DNA of 64,000 nt from Bacillota bacterium (GTDB taxonomy: Bacteria > Bacillota > Clostridia > Oscillospirales > Oscillospiraceae): NCBI GenBank assembly GCA_021770445.1, contig JAETQY010000017.1, forward strand, positions 1 through 64,000. Direction: 5' to 3'. Positions within the stretch are counted from its first letter, which is position 1, and the number at the start of each line of letters is the position of its first letter. A program made the translations under genes and the position numbers. Below the pieces are notes generated by a model. It was not told where the DNA came from, searched no databases, and saw only the letters and a program-made list of their open reading frames with translations. This document shows positions 1 through 8,627 of the stretch, one piece after another.

Positions 1-545
1 GTCTCCATCACGCCGCCCCGGGCGCCGCCGATGCCGGCGGCGTAGGCCAGAGCCAGCTTATAGGCGTCGCCGGTGGCGTTCTGCTCCACGGCGATGAGGC
101 AGGGCACGCCCTTGCCCGCCACGTACTGAGAGCGCACGGTGTGGCCGGGGCCCTTGGGGGCGATCATGGACACGTCCACCCCGGCGGGGGGCACGATCTG
201 CTTAAAGTGGATGTTGAAGCCGTGGGCGAACATGAGCATGTTGCCGGCGGACAGGTTGGGGGCGATGTCCTTCTTGTAGACGTCGGCCTGGACCTCGTCG
301 TTAATGAGGATCATCACGATGTCGCCCCACTTGGCGGCCTCGGCCACCGTCTTGACAGCCAGGCCGGCCTTCTCGGCGTTGGCCCAGTTCTTGGAGCCCT
401 CCCGCAGGCCGACGCACACGTCGCAGCCGGAGTCCTTCAGGTTCATGGCGTGGGCGTGGCCCTGGGAGCCGTAGCCGATGATGGCGATCTTCTTGCCGTC
501 TAGGTAGTTGATGTCGCAGTCCTTCTCATAGTACATTTTTGCCAT
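1..545 (-). CDS. ilvC: Ketol-acid reductoisomerase, 3' part outside window
   Basis: NADPH-dependent enzyme that isomerises and reduces acetolactate or acetohydroxybutyrate in branched-chain amino acid synthesis. The N-terminus reads [19 protein letters not shown], followed by the nucleotide-binding stretch [14 protein letters not shown] at about residues 20-33, then [13 protein letters not shown], all typical of IlvC. The ATG lies at 545, 3' of a strong GGAGGAAT ribosome binding site and inside the end of the upstream small-subunit gene (20-nt overlap), so translation is probably coupled. About 181 codons are visible; the gene runs off the left edge of the window. Confidence 0.97.
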   Translation of the reverse strand, partial: MAKMYYEKDCDINYLDGKKIAIIGYGSQGHAHAMNLKDSGCDVCVGLREGSKNWANAEKAGLAVKTVAEAAKWGDIVMILINDEVQADVYKKDIAPNLSAGNMLMFAHGFNIHFKQIVPPAGVDVSMIAPKGPGHTVRSQYVAGKGVPCLIAVEQNATGDAYKLALAYAAGIGGARGGVME

Positions 546-1101
546 AGTTGTATTCCTCCTTGAGTTTATTGTCGTCGTATATGGTGCTGCGCCCTCTTTC
601 GATGGCGATGGTACCCGTCTTTGTAATTTCCAGAATGCCGAAGTCAGACAGCATCCCGATCAGCGCGGCGGTCTTCTCCTTGTCGCCGAAGGTGGCCACT
701 GTGAGGGTCTCCCGGCTCACGTCGATGATGTTGGCCCGGAAGATGTTGGCCATCTGGATCACCTCGTCCCGGGCATTCCGGTCGGCTGCCCGGACCTTGA
801 TCAGCGCCACCTCCCGGCGGATGGAGCTGGCCTCGTCCAGTACCTTCACTGCCTGGACGCAGATCAGCTTCCGGCACTGGGCGGCGATCTGGTCGATCAT
901 CAGCTCGTCGCCCACGATGCTGATGGCCAGCCGGGCGGTGTGGGGCCGGTCGCTCTCACCGGTGACGATGGACTCAATGTTGTACCCCTTCCGGGAGAAC
1001 AGCCGGGCCACCTGGCTCAAAACGCCAGGGGTGTCGTCAGTCAGGATGCACAGGGTGTACTCCTTTTTCTCGGTATCAAATTCACGTTTCACGCTGTCCA
1101 C
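526..1101 (-). CDS. ilvN: Acetolactate synthase small (regulatory) subunit, second copy
   Basis: Regulatory subunit that binds the acetolactate synthase catalytic subunit and gives valine feedback control. An N-terminal ACT domain is seen at about residues 14-90 ([20 protein letters not shown]), followed by the IlvN/IlvH C-terminal domain. At 191 aa it is longer than the first copy (161 aa) and carries a charged C-terminal tail. It starts 4 nt after the end of the second large subunit gene and overlaps ilvC, consistent with one operon. It is diverged from the upstream paralogue rather than a recent duplicate. Confidence 0.93.
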   Translation of the reverse strand: MDSVKREFDTEKKEYTLCILTDDTPGVLSQVARLFSRKGYNIESIVTGESDRPHTARLAISIVGDELMIDQIAAQCRKLICVQAVKVLDEASSIRREVALIKVRAADRNARDEVIQMANIFRANIIDVSRETLTVATFGDKEKTAALIGMLSDFGILEITKTGTIAIERGRSTIYDDNKLKEEYNYGKNVL

Positions 1102-1105
1102 CCCC

Positions 1106-2809
1106 CTATCTCAGCAAAAAGTCGGTGATGTGGGCCCCGCCGGCCACCATGGGCCGGACCATCTCGTCCATGTCCAGCATACAGTCGATGACGCAGCCGC
1201 AGCCGGCCTCCAGGGCGGCGGAGAAGGCCTGTTCCATCTCCGCCATGGTGGTGGCCCGGAAGCCCTTGAGCCCATAGGCCTCGGCCAGCTTGACGAAGTC
1301 GGGGCCCCGGTCCAGGGTGGTCTCGGAGTAGCGCTCCCGGTAAATGAGGTGCTGCCACTGGCGCACCATGCCCAGGGTGCCGTTGTTGAACACCACGGTG
1401 ATGATGGGCAGGCGGTAGTGCTCCACGGTGGCCAGCTCGTGGCAGTTCATGCGGAAGCAGCCGTCGCCGGTGGTGTGGATGACCACTTTCTCCGGGTTGC
1501 CCACCTTGGCGCCGATGGCCGCCCCCAGCCCAAAGCCCATGGTGCCGAAGCCGCCGGAGGTGAGGAGCTGGCCGGGGTAGTCAAAGTGGAAGTGCTGGAT
1601 GGACCACATCTGATGCTGGCCCACGTCGGTGGCCACGATGGAGTCCTGGGGAGCCAGGCGGCGGATGGTCTCCAACACCTGCTTGGGGGTGAGGGTCTCA
1701 CTCTCCCGGGGGCGGGAGGGCTCCCGAAGGGGCAGAATGTGTTCCTTCCACTCAGGATGGCTGTACCGGGGCAGACGCTCGTTGAGGAGGGCCAGCACCC
1801 GCTTAGCCGAGCCGATGATGTGGTGGTCGGTGAGGACGTTCTTGTCGATCTCCGAGCGGTCAATGTCGATGTGGACGATCTTGGCCTGGCTGGCGAAGGT
1901 GTCGGGCTGGAGGGCCACCCGGTCGGAGAACCGGCAGCCCACGGCGATGAGCAGGTCGCACTCGTTGCAGGCCACGTTGCTGGCCTGGGAGCCGTGCATG
2001 CCGATCATGCCGGTGGTGAGGGGGTGCCCGCCGGGGAATCCGCCGCCGCCCATGACCGTGATGGCCACCGGGGCGTCCAGCTTTTCGGCGAACTCCTTAA
2101 ATTCCTTGTCCGCCCGTCCCCGGACCACGCCGCCGCCGCAGATGAGCAGGGGCCGCTCCGACTGGGCGATCATGTCCACCAGGGTGTTGATATCCCCGAT
2201 GTTGGGTTCGGGGGCCTTCAGGTCGTGGCTGCCGGCCAGGGACCGGAGGCTGCCGCACTTCCGGTTCTCGGTCCAGGGGACGAACTCGTAGTCGATCTCC
2301 ACGCTGGGGGCAGTGACGTTTTTCAAAAAGTCGATAAGCACCGGCCCCGGCCGGCCGGTGGCCGCCACGGCGAAGGCCTGGCGCATCACGTCGGGGATGG
2401 TCTGGGCGTCCCGAACCAGGTAGGTGGCCTTGGTGATGGGCATGGCGATGCCGGTGATGTCTACCTCCTGGAAGGAGTCCTTGCCCAGCAGGGGCTCGGT
2501 GACGTTGCAGGTGATAAAGACCACCGGGGAGGAGTCCATATAGGCGGTGGCAATGCCGGTAGTCAGGTTGGTGGCCCCGGGGCCGCTGGTGGCGAAGCAC
2601 ACCCCCACTTTCCCGGTGGAGCGGGCGTAGCCGTCGGCGGCGTGGGAGGCCCCCTGCTCGTGGGAAGTCAATACGTGGTGTATTTTGTCCTTGTAGTTGT
2701 ACAGCTCGTCATAGAGGTTCAGGATGGTTCCGCCGGGATAGCCGAAGACGGTGTCCACCTCCTGCTCCAGCAGGCACTCCATGATGGCCGCGGTGGCTCT
2801 GATTTTCAA
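1106..2809 (-). CDS. ilvB: Acetolactate synthase large subunit, second copy
   Basis: Thiamine-diphosphate enzyme condensing pyruvate to acetolactate. The catalytic glutamate is in TSHEQGASHAADGYAR (about residue 50), the central FAD-type domain covers about 190-330, and the ThDP/Mg motif starts GDGCFRMNCHELA, followed by FNNGTLGMVRQWQ. The 567 aa length is normal. The start ATG overlaps the stop of the preceding small subunit gene (ATGA, 2806-2809). It is well diverged from the first copy (542 aa); the pair may differ in substrate preference or feedback sensitivity, but the sequence alone does not show which. Confidence 0.95.
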   Translation of the reverse strand: MKIRATAAIMECLLEQEVDTVFGYPGGTILNLYDELYNYKDKIHHVLTSHEQGASHAADGYARSTGKVGVCFATSGPGATNLTTGIATAYMDSSPVVFITCNVTEPLLGKDSFQEVDITGIAMPITKATYLVRDAQTIPDVMRQAFAVAATGRPGPVLIDFLKNVTAPSVEIDYEFVPWTENRKCGSLRSLAGSHDLKAPEPNIGDINTLVDMIAQSERPLLICGGGVVRGRADKEFKEFAEKLDAPVAITVMGGGGFPGGHPLTTGMIGMHGSQASNVACNECDLLIAVGCRFSDRVALQPDTFASQAKIVHIDIDRSEIDKNVLTDHHIIGSAKRVLALLNERLPRYSHPEWKEHILPLREPSRPRESETLTPKQVLETIRRLAPQDSIVATDVGQHQMWSIQHFHFDYPGQLLTSGGFGTMGFGLGAAIGAKVGNPEKVVIHTTGDGCFRMNCHELATVEHYRLPIITVVFNNGTLGMVRQWQHLIYRERYSETTLDRGPDFVKLAEAYGLKGFRATTMAEMEQAFSAALEAGCGCVIDCMLDMDEMVRPMVAGGAHITDFLLR

Positions 2810-3291
2810 ATTTTCCCGCCTCCTTTCTGCAATGCGATCACGCCGGTGCGGACCACCTCCAGGATGGAGAAGGGCCGGAGCATGGCCTCGAAGGTGTCGA
2901 TGCGGTCGGGGGTATCGGACAGCTCCAGGGTGAGGGAGTTGGGAGAGATATCGTCCACCTTGGCCCCCATGATATCGCAGATGGTCATGATATCCTGGCG
3001 GGTCTTGTTGGTGGCGTTGACCTTGAGCAGCACCAGCTCCCGGCCGATCATCTTGTCCTCAGGGATGGTGCGCACCTTGATGACCTCAATCAGCTTGTTC
3101 AGCTGCTTCTCCACCTGCTCCACCACGCTGTTGCCGCTGTCCACGATGATGGTGATGCGGGAGATGGTGGGGTCGTCGGTGACCCCCACGGCCAGGGAGT
3201 CGATGTTGAAGGCCCGGCGGGAGAACAGCCCGGTGATGCGGTTGAGCACGCCGGCCTGGTTCTCCACCAGCACGGAAATGGTCTGTTTCAT
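2806..3291 (-). CDS. ilvN: Acetolactate synthase small subunit, first copy
   Basis: Regulatory ACT-domain partner of the upstream catalytic subunit. The ACT motif (ENQAGVLNRITGLFSRR) is within the first 30 residues and the second domain spans about 80-157. The 161 aa length is standard for IlvN/IlvH. The ATG is 7 nt after an AAAGGAGGG ribosome binding site, 12 nt downstream of the first large subunit gene; the stop overlaps the next large subunit start by 4 nt, so stoichiometric expression by coupling is likely. Confidence 0.95.
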   Translation of the reverse strand: MKQTISVLVENQAGVLNRITGLFSRRAFNIDSLAVGVTDDPTISRITIIVDSGNSVVEQVEKQLNKLIEVIKVRTIPEDKMIGRELVLLKVNATNKTRQDIMTICDIMGAKVDDISPNSLTLELSDTPDRIDTFEAMLRPFSILEVVRTGVIALQKGGGKI

Positions 3292-3303
3292 CTTCTCCCT
3301 CCT

Positions 3304-4932
3304 TTAATCGGTGGTGGCCACGTCCGGGTGGACCTGGCAGATCATGAGGCAGGGGCCTGTCTCTGCCAGGAAGCGGTCAATGGAGGCGTCCAGCTCCTCC
3401 TCCTCAAAAACGGTGACGCAGGGGATGCCGTAAGCGGCGGCGATGGTCTCAAAGTCGGGGGAGCCGTCCAGCGACACCCCGAAGGGGCCGTGGTAGGGGG
3501 CCCGGCTCTGAATCTGGTGGACCAGCCCCAGGGTGTTATTGCGGAACAGGACGATCTTCAGGTCCATGTTGGCGTATTTTACAGCGGCCAGCTCGTTCAT
3601 AGCCATCTGGAAGGAGCCGTCGCCGCAGACCACGATGGTCTGCTTTTCCGGCTGGGCCACCTTCACCCCCACCCCGGCGGGCAGGGCGTAGCCCATGGTG
3701 CCCAGGCCGCCGCTGGTGAGCAGCCGACCGTGCTTCTGAGGTAAGTATTTGCAGGTGAAGATCTGGTTTTGGCCCACGTCCACACAGACGACGGCGTCGT
3801 CGTCCAGCTTTGCCCCCAATTTGCGGATCGCGGTGCCGGGGAACACGGAGCCGGGGCGGCTGGGGAACTGACGGCTCAGCTCGGCCTTTCGGTAGTCGGC
3901 CAGCATGGTCCGCCACTCCTCGCAGTCGGGGGCGGTAACGCCTAAGTCCAGAATCTGCCGCAGGATGACCTTCACATCCCCTACCAGGGGGACGGCGGCC
4001 TGCATGTTCTTACCGATCTCTGCCGGGTCCACGTCGATGTGGATGGTGGCCATCCGCCGCTGAATCTCGTCGGGTTGGATGATGGCCCGGTCGGCCGCCC
4101 GGGTGCCCACCATAATGAGCAGGTCGGACTTAGCCAGGGCCTTGTTGGCGCAGTGGTTGCCGTGGGCCCCAATCATTCCCATGTTCAGGGGGTGGTCGGT
4201 GGGTATAATGGAGATGCCCATCATGGTCTTTACCAGTGGGATGCCAGTGTGCTCCACCAGCTCCAGCAGCTCCGCCTGGGCGTCGGCCAGCCAGACGCCG
4301 CCGCCGGCGCAGATGATGGGCTGCTTGGCCTTGCCTATGGCCTCCGCCACCCGCTTGATCTGTAAATCGTTGCCCTTTACGCTGGGCTTGTAGCCCCGGA
4401 TATTTACTGTCTCCGGCCAGTCGAAGGACTTTAGCGTCTGCTCCTGGACGTCGATAGGGATGTCGATGAGCACCGGGCCGGGCCGGCCGGTGGAGGCGAT
4501 ATGGAAGGCCTCCCGGACGACGCGGGGAATCTGATCGGGGTCCTTCACCAGGTAGCTGTGCTTGGAGAAGGGGGCCACCGCGCCGGTGATGTCCACCTCC
4601 TGAAAGATGTCCCGGCCAAGAAGGTGGCTGGGCACCTGGCCGGTGATGGCCACCATGGGGATGGAGTCCATGTAGGCGGTGGCGATGCCGGTGATCAGGT
4701 TGGTGGCCCCCGGGCCGGAGGTCACCATGCACACCCCCACCTTACCGCTGACCCGGGCGTAGCCCGAGGCCATGTGCCCCGCGTTCTGCTCAGTCCGTAC
4801 CAGGGTGTAGCCGATCTCAGGGGCGTCCTTTAGGGCATCCACAGCCGGGCAGATGGTGGCTCCGGCGTAGCCGAACATGTGGGTCACGCCCTCCCGCTTT
4901 AAGCTCTCGATCAACGCCTGTGCTCCGTTCAT
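3304..4932 (-). CDS. ilvB: Acetolactate synthase large subunit, first copy
   Basis: First structural gene of the ilv operon. The ThDP-binding glutamate is in RTEQNAGHMASGYAR (about residue 49). The TSGPGATNLITG segment follows at about 70-82, and the ThDP-Mg motif begins GDGSFQMAMNELA with the FRNNTLGLV continuation. The 542 aa length fits the family. The start is set by TGGAGGTGACG upstream of the ATG at 4932. A T-box leader precedes it, so expression should respond to uncharging of a branched-chain tRNA. Confidence 0.96.
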   Translation of the reverse strand: MNGAQALIESLKREGVTHMFGYAGATICPAVDALKDAPEIGYTLVRTEQNAGHMASGYARVSGKVGVCMVTSGPGATNLITGIATAYMDSIPMVAITGQVPSHLLGRDIFQEVDITGAVAPFSKHSYLVKDPDQIPRVVREAFHIASTGRPGPVLIDIPIDVQEQTLKSFDWPETVNIRGYKPSVKGNDLQIKRVAEAIGKAKQPIICAGGGVWLADAQAELLELVEHTGIPLVKTMMGISIIPTDHPLNMGMIGAHGNHCANKALAKSDLLIMVGTRAADRAIIQPDEIQRRMATIHIDVDPAEIGKNMQAAVPLVGDVKVILRQILDLGVTAPDCEEWRTMLADYRKAELSRQFPSRPGSVFPGTAIRKLGAKLDDDAVVCVDVGQNQIFTCKYLPQKHGRLLTSGGLGTMGYALPAGVGVKVAQPEKQTIVVCGDGSFQMAMNELAAVKYANMDLKIVLFRNNTLGLVHQIQSRAPYHGPFGVSLDGSPDFETIAAAYGIPCVTVFEEEELDASIDRFLAETGPCLMICQVHPDVATTD

Positions 4933-4966
4933 GAAACGTCACCTCCATAAAATGCCATAGGAAAAT

Positions 4967-5002
4967 GAAAACGGCCTCGTCCTGAGAAATAGGACGAAGC
5001 CG
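4967..5002 (-). terminator. T-box-controlled intrinsic terminator
   Basis: A 12-bp stem (4972-4983 with 4991-5002, one G-U pair) is followed on the minus strand by TTTTC. It lies between the T-box sequence and the first gene, the position of the regulated terminator in T-box leaders. Confidence 0.9.
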
Positions 5003-5224
5003 AATACTCCGTGGTACCACCTAAATTCATGGCACTTGGCCATGCACTTATTGCCCCTGTAACGGAGGGTGACCGTTCCAGCCTACTGGGCGTTCCGCCG
5101 GTTCAGCCGGACTGCTCACGGGTGAGCTTCGGCGGGAGGTCCTTCACAGGCGCTTACACCAGCCGCGCCCTCTCTTTGCATCCGGACAAGCCTACTATCC
5201 CGGTCATCGCTTTTATGATGATTG
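4967..5224 (-). promoter_or_regulatory. T-box leader RNA of the ilv operon
   Basis: Read on the minus strand, the leader has the stem I region with AGTAGGC and AGAGAG elements and then the T-box sequence itself, AGGTGGTACCACGG (complement near 5008-5022), which pairs with the tRNA acceptor end. It is followed immediately by a terminator hairpin (4972-5002) and the acetolactate synthase gene. T-box leaders sense uncharged tRNA. The specifier is probably in the GGACCTCCCG stretch (a CTC leucine reading is possible), but I cannot fix it by eye. Confidence 0.93.
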
Positions 5225-5230
5225 CTCATT

Positions 5231-5259
5231 ATCTTATCTTATTCATCCCCATTTGTCAA
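5231..5259 (-). promoter_or_regulatory. Sigma-A promoter of the ilv operon
   Basis: On the minus strand TTGACA (5254-5259) and TAAGAT (5231-5236) are separated by exactly 17 bp, placing the transcript start near 5224, just ahead of the T-box stem I. Confidence 0.85.
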
Positions 5260-5324
5260 TTCCCTTTTTCAGATTTTTCTGAAATGAAAATGTTCCCTTG
5301 CCATCCGACGCGCCCATTGAAAAG

Positions 5325-5350
5325 CCGGGACAGGCCTTTGCCTGTCCCGG
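5325..5350 (-). terminator. Terminator after the small lipoprotein gene
   Basis: A perfect 11-bp stem, 5325-5335 with 5340-5350, followed on the minus strand by CTTTTC. It lies just beyond the stop codon of the minus-strand lipoprotein gene. Confidence 0.8.
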
Positions 5351-5357
5351 TCCTGGG

Positions 5358-5795
5358 TTAATAGCGCACGGCGCTGGAGTCGGGCTCCCAACTGGGGGTG
5401 CCAGGGTTGGCGTTGGTCCCGGTGATATCCCGGGCGGCGTTGCCGATGCCCCGGCCCACGTCCTCTACGGCGTCCCCGGCGCCCCGGACGATGTCCCGGG
5501 CGCCCTGGGTCAGGTCCCGGGAGACGGTGCTGCCGTTATTGCCGTAGACACGACCGTCGGTGCCAGCGGCATAGCGGCCGTCGTCAAAATAGGTGGGCTC
5601 GTCGTAGATCCGGCCGTTGTAAATGGACTGGCCGCCGTAGCGCCGGCTCACCGTACCGGGCGTGCCCGAGGCGCTCCCGCTGGTGGTGCCGTTATTGACA
5701 TTGCCGCCAGTGGCGGGGTCCTTGTCGGTGCTGCAGGCTGCCAGTGTCCCCACCAGGGTGAGGGCCAGGGCCAGCGCGGTCAAGCTCTTTTTCAT
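5358..5795 (-). CDS. Small predicted lipoprotein, function unknown
   Basis: A 145-aa protein with a lipoprotein signal: MKKSLTALALALTLVGTLAAC, with a lipobox cysteine at about residue 21. The mature part is low-complexity and rich in Gly, Thr, Asn and Asp, ending with GTPSWEPDSSAVRY; repeated D-V-G/A-R-D-I-type stretches near 90-130 may form a short helix. The start at 5795 is chosen because GGGAGGAGATCACA precedes it; a longer frame opens 21 nt upstream without such a site. It is monocistronic, between the ilv operon and rimP. I recognise no catalytic domain. Confidence 0.75.
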   Translation of the reverse strand: MKKSLTALALALTLVGTLAACSTDKDPATGGNVNNGTTSGSASGTPGTVSRRYGGQSIYNGRIYDEPTYFDDGRYAAGTDGRVYGNNGSTVSRDLTQGARDIVRGAGDAVEDVGRGIGNAARDITGTNANPGTPSWEPDSSAVRY

Positions 5796-5968
5796 TGTGA
5801 TCTCCTCCCGCTTCATTTTTACACGGAAGCTCCATCCGCGGTCTAGTATGTGTCCGATTTGTCCCGCTCACTAAGGGAATGGGCGGTCAAATTGGATTTT
5901 TTGACCGTTTTTGACGGGAACGTCCCTGGAAATCCCGCGTTTTTTGGAAAAAACTTCGGTGTAATCTC

Positions 5969-5997
5969 TTGCAATTTCTACGGCAATATGGTATAGT
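5969..5997 (+). promoter_or_regulatory. Promoter of the rimP-nusA-infB operon
   Basis: TTGCAA (5969-5974) and TATAGT (5992-5997) with a 17-bp spacer. The 305-bp gap 5796-6100 otherwise holds only this promoter and the two leader hairpins. Confidence 0.8.
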
Positions 5998-6023
5998 ATA
6001 ACCAGAAAGTAAGTTAGTATGGT

Positions 6024-6052
6024 AAGAGTGGGGTTGCAGCTCCGCTCTTTTT
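6024..6052 (+). terminator. Attenuator-like terminator in the rimP leader
   Basis: A 10-bp stem (6024-6033 with 6040-6049) with a 6-nt loop runs directly into TTTTT. It sits about 20 nt after the predicted transcript start and ahead of the whole operon, so it must be read through; premature termination control of the nusA operon is likely (inference). Confidence 0.75.
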
Positions 6053-6059
6053 GATTGAA

Positions 6060-6082
6060 AAAACCGGCAAAACTCCGGTTTT
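6060..6082 (+). promoter_or_regulatory. Second leader hairpin next to the rimP ribosome binding site
   Basis: A perfect stem AAAACCGG (6060-6067) / CCGGTTTT (6075-6082) ends directly before AGGAGG at 6084. It could affect access of ribosomes to rimP or act as a second terminator-like element. Confidence 0.5.
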
Positions 6083-6100
6083 CAGGAGGCTTGAACCGCT

Positions 6101-6556
6101 ATGGCAAAAGTGACCGACACTGTGGCCGCTCTGGCCCTCCCCGTGGTGGAGAGCGCGGGCTGCAAGCTGTGGGACGTGGAATATGTAAAGGAGGCGGGAA
6201 GCTGGTTCCTCCGGGTCTACATCGACAAGGAGGGCGGCGTGTCCATCAACGACTGCGAGGCAATTTCCCGTCCCCTGTCCGACCTGCTGGACCAGGCCGA
6301 CCCCATCGAGGGCAGCTACACCTTTGAGGTCTCCTCCGCCGGGGCGGACCGGGCGCTGAAAAAGCCAGAGCACTTTGCCGCCTTTCTGGGCGCGGAGGTG
6401 GAGATCAAGCTCTACCGTCCCAGGGAGGGCCGAAAGGAATTTGTGGGCGTGCTGAAGGGCTTCCAGGACGGAAACGTCACCCTGGAGATCGATGGCGACC
6501 AGACCGTTTTTACCAAACAAGAGATCGCGCTGGTACGGCTGTACCTGCGGGTTTGA
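6101..6556 (+). CDS. rimP: Ribosome maturation factor RimP
   Basis: 30S subunit maturation factor of 151 aa. The N-terminal alpha/beta domain (about 1-80) contains GCKLWDVEYVKEAGSWFLRV and SRPLSDLLDQADPI, both typical of RimP; the C-terminal SH3-like domain follows (about 85-151). An AGGAGG site 11 nt upstream sets the ATG. It is the first gene of the nusA-infB operon, as in most Firmicutes, and is 20 nt from nusA. Confidence 0.95.
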   Translation: MAKVTDTVAALALPVVESAGCKLWDVEYVKEAGSWFLRVYIDKEGGVSINDCEAISRPLSDLLDQADPIEGSYTFEVSSAGADRALKKPEHFAAFLGAEVEIKLYRPREGRKEFVGVLKGFQDGNVTLEIDGDQTVFTKQEIALVRLYLRV

Positions 6557-6576
6557 CTTATTAGGAGGAAAACACC

Positions 6577-7791
6577 GTGGCAAAGAGAGTGACAAAGAAA
6601 AACGTCAACAGCAACGAGATGGACGGCAAGGAGTTCTTCGAGGCCATCCATCAGATCGAGGAGGAGAAGGGGATCAAGCCCGGCTACATGCTGGAGAAGG
6701 TGACCCAGGCCCTGCTGTCCGCCTACCGCCGGGACCACGAGGGCGTGGGGGACAACCTGGTCATTGAGGCCAACGAGGAGGCAGGCACCGTCCGGCTGTT
6801 CCTGAAAAAGGACATTGTGGAGGAGGTGGACAACCCCGCCACTGAGATCAGCCTGGAGGAGGCCCGGCGCTCTCTGCCCCAGGCCGAGCTGGGGGACACG
6901 GTGCGCATGGAGGTGAAGGCCCGGTCCTTTGGCCGCATCGCCGCCCAGACCGCCCGCCAGGTCATCATCCAGGGCATCCGGGAGGCGGAGCAGGGGATGA
7001 TCTATGACGAGTTCTCCACCAAGGAGCACGAGCTGCTCACCGGTGTGGTCACCCGGATCGACCCCCGGAACGGCGCGGTGTCCCTGCGGCTCCACGCCGG
7101 CGACCAGTTTACCGACGCCTATCTGGGCTCCAGTGAGCAGGTGAAGGGCGAACGCTACGTGGAGGGCCAGCGGCTAAAGATTTATGTGGTGGAGGTCCGC
7201 CGGGCTACCAAGGGCCCCCAGGTGCTCATCTCCCGCACCCACCCCGGCCTGGTGAAGCGGCTGTTCGAGCTGGAGGTCCCCGAGGTCTACGACGGCACGG
7301 TGGAGATCCGCTCCGTGGCCCGGGAGGCCGGCTCCCGTACCAAGATGGCCGTCTGGTCCCCTGACCCCAACGTGGACCCCATTGGCGCCTGCGTAGGGCC
7401 CAGAGGCCAGCGTGTAAACACCATCGTGGAGGAGCTCAAGGGGGAGAAGATCGATATCATTCGCTGGTCCGAGGACCCGGCGGAGTATATCGCCGCCGCC
7501 CTCTCTCCCGCTGACGTCATCTCGGTGGAGGAGGTTCCCTCCCCTGGGGACACCCGGAGCTGCCGGGTGGTGGTCCCCGACGACCAGCTCTCCCTGGCCA
7601 TCGGCAAGGAGGGCCAGAACGCCCGCCTGGCCGCCAAGCTCACCGGCTATAAGATCGACATCAAGCCCGAATCCGCCCCTCTGGAGCCCATTGAGGAGCT
7701 AATCGCCCGGGCCGAGGCGGAGGCCGCCGAACAGGCCCTGGAGGACGCTATGGCCCAGGCGGAGGAGAACGGAGAGATCCCTGAGGAATAA
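6577..7791 (+). CDS. nusA: Transcription termination/antitermination factor NusA
   Basis: RNA polymerase-binding elongation factor that modulates pausing and termination. It starts with GTG after AGGAGGAAAACACC. In order: N-terminal RNAP-binding domain (about 1-125), S1 domain (about 135-200), and KH1 and KH2 (GACVGPRGQRVNTIVEEL near 268 and LAIGKEGQNARLAAKL near 345). It ends with a short acidic tail. At 404 aa it lacks the C-terminal acidic repeats of enterobacterial NusA, as usual in Gram-positives. Confidence 0.96.
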   Translation: MAKRVTKKNVNSNEMDGKEFFEAIHQIEEEKGIKPGYMLEKVTQALLSAYRRDHEGVGDNLVIEANEEAGTVRLFLKKDIVEEVDNPATEISLEEARRSLPQAELGDTVRMEVKARSFGRIAAQTARQVIIQGIREAEQGMIYDEFSTKEHELLTGVVTRIDPRNGAVSLRLHAGDQFTDAYLGSSEQVKGERYVEGQRLKIYVVEVRRATKGPQVLISRTHPGLVKRLFELEVPEVYDGTVEIRSVAREAGSRTKMAVWSPDPNVDPIGACVGPRGQRVNTIVEELKGEKIDIIRWSEDPAEYIAAALSPADVISVEEVPSPGDTRSCRVVVPDDQLSLAIGKEGQNARLAAKLTGYKIDIKPESAPLEPIEELIARAEAEAAEQALEDAMAQAEENGEIPEE

Positions 7792-7804
7792 AGGAGAGAG
7801 GACC

Positions 7805-8080
7805 TTGCCCAAGAAGATACCCATGCGCCAATGCGTTGGCTGCCGGGAGATGAAAGAGAAAAAGTCGCTGATCCGGGTGGTAAAGTCACCGGAGGGCGAG
7901 GTGTCCCTGGACTTCAAGGGCAAGCTGCCCGGCCGGGGGGCCTATGTGTGCCCCGACCCCGAGTGCCTGAAGCGGGCCCGGAAGAGCCGGGCCCTGGAGC
8001 GTGCCTTCTCCGCCCCCATGCCCGACCAGGTGTGGGTCGGGCTGGAGGAGCAGATGAAGGAGGTGCCCCCTGATGCCTAA
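7805..8080 (+). CDS. ylxR: YlxR-family nucleic acid-binding protein
   Basis: A 91-aa DUF448/YlxR protein: MRQCVGCREMKEKKSLIRVV near the N-terminus, then GKLPGRGAYVCPDPECLKRA. Two CxxC-like pairs (C11/C14 and C52/C57) are visible. The start is TTG (7805) after AAGGAGAGAGG; an internal ATG 18 nt later would cut the conserved start. It lies between nusA and the L7Ae-like gene as in Bacillus, and overlaps the latter by 8 nt. The family is proposed to be a small RNA- or DNA-binding regulator. Confidence 0.92.
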   Translation: MPKKIPMRQCVGCREMKEKKSLIRVVKSPEGEVSLDFKGKLPGRGAYVCPDPECLKRARKSRALERAFSAPMPDQVWVGLEEQMKEVPPDA

Positions 8081-8612
8081 CGACCCCATCCTCCACCTGC
8101 TGGGCCTGGCCAAAAAGGCCGGCCGGCTGGAGATCGGCGAGGAGCCGGTAGGGGCCGCTTGCCGGGCCCGTCAGGCCAAGCTGGTGCTGCTGGCCGCCGA
8201 CGCCGCCCCCAATACCCACCGCCGGGCCGCCCACTTCGGCGAGGCGGGGAAGGTCCTGTGGCTGGAGACCCCCTTCGCCAAAAGCGAGCTGGGCCTAATC
8301 CTGGGCCGGTCCTCCTGCGCCATGCTGGCCCTCACCGACACCGGCTTTTCCGCCGCTATTGTGGAGAAGCTGGCCGCCCGGGACCCGGACAAATACGGTC
8401 CCGCCGCCGCCCAGCTGAGAGAGAAGGCTAATCGGGTGCTCCAGCGGCAGAAGGAGCAGCGGCAGCATGAGAAAAATCTCCGCCGGGGCAAGCAGAAGCC
8501 CTGGGCCCCTCCCCCTAAGCAGGAGGAGGCCAGTCCCCCCGCCCAGCGGAGCAAACGCCCAGCTAGCGGCCCAGGCGGCCGCCGTCTCACCGGAAAGTTC
8601 CGGAAACCCTAG
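8073..8612 (+). CDS. L7Ae/L30e-family ribosomal-like protein with long basic tail
   Basis: Residues 1-100 match the YlxQ/L7Ae fold (ILHLLGLAKKAGRLEIGEE, then KLVLLAADAAPNT). This family binds kink-turn RNA. Unlike YlxQ of about 100 aa, this protein is 179 aa: residues 115-179 form a Lys/Arg/Pro/Gln-rich tail (QRQKEQRQHEKNLRRGKQK), probably disordered and RNA-binding. It overlaps ylxR by 8 nt and ends just before the infB ribosome binding site. Confidence 0.88.
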   Translation: MPNDPILHLLGLAKKAGRLEIGEEPVGAACRARQAKLVLLAADAAPNTHRRAAHFGEAGKVLWLETPFAKSELGLILGRSSCAMLALTDTGFSAAIVEKLAARDPDKYGPAAAQLREKANRVLQRQKEQRQHEKNLRRGKQKPWAPPPKQEEASPPAQRSKRPASGPGGRRLTGKFRKP

Positions 8613-8627
8613 GAGGTGCTTCCATCT

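Noticed and set aside
548-3307. Very long open frame on the plus strand opposite the ilv genes
   Set aside because: It is antisense to clearly conserved enzymes, has low-complexity composition from codon bias in GC-rich DNA, and no ribosome binding site.
8616-8627. GTG at 8616 as infB start
   Set aside because: The codon is part of the AGGAGGTG ribosome binding site; ATG at 8628/8631 is correctly spaced.
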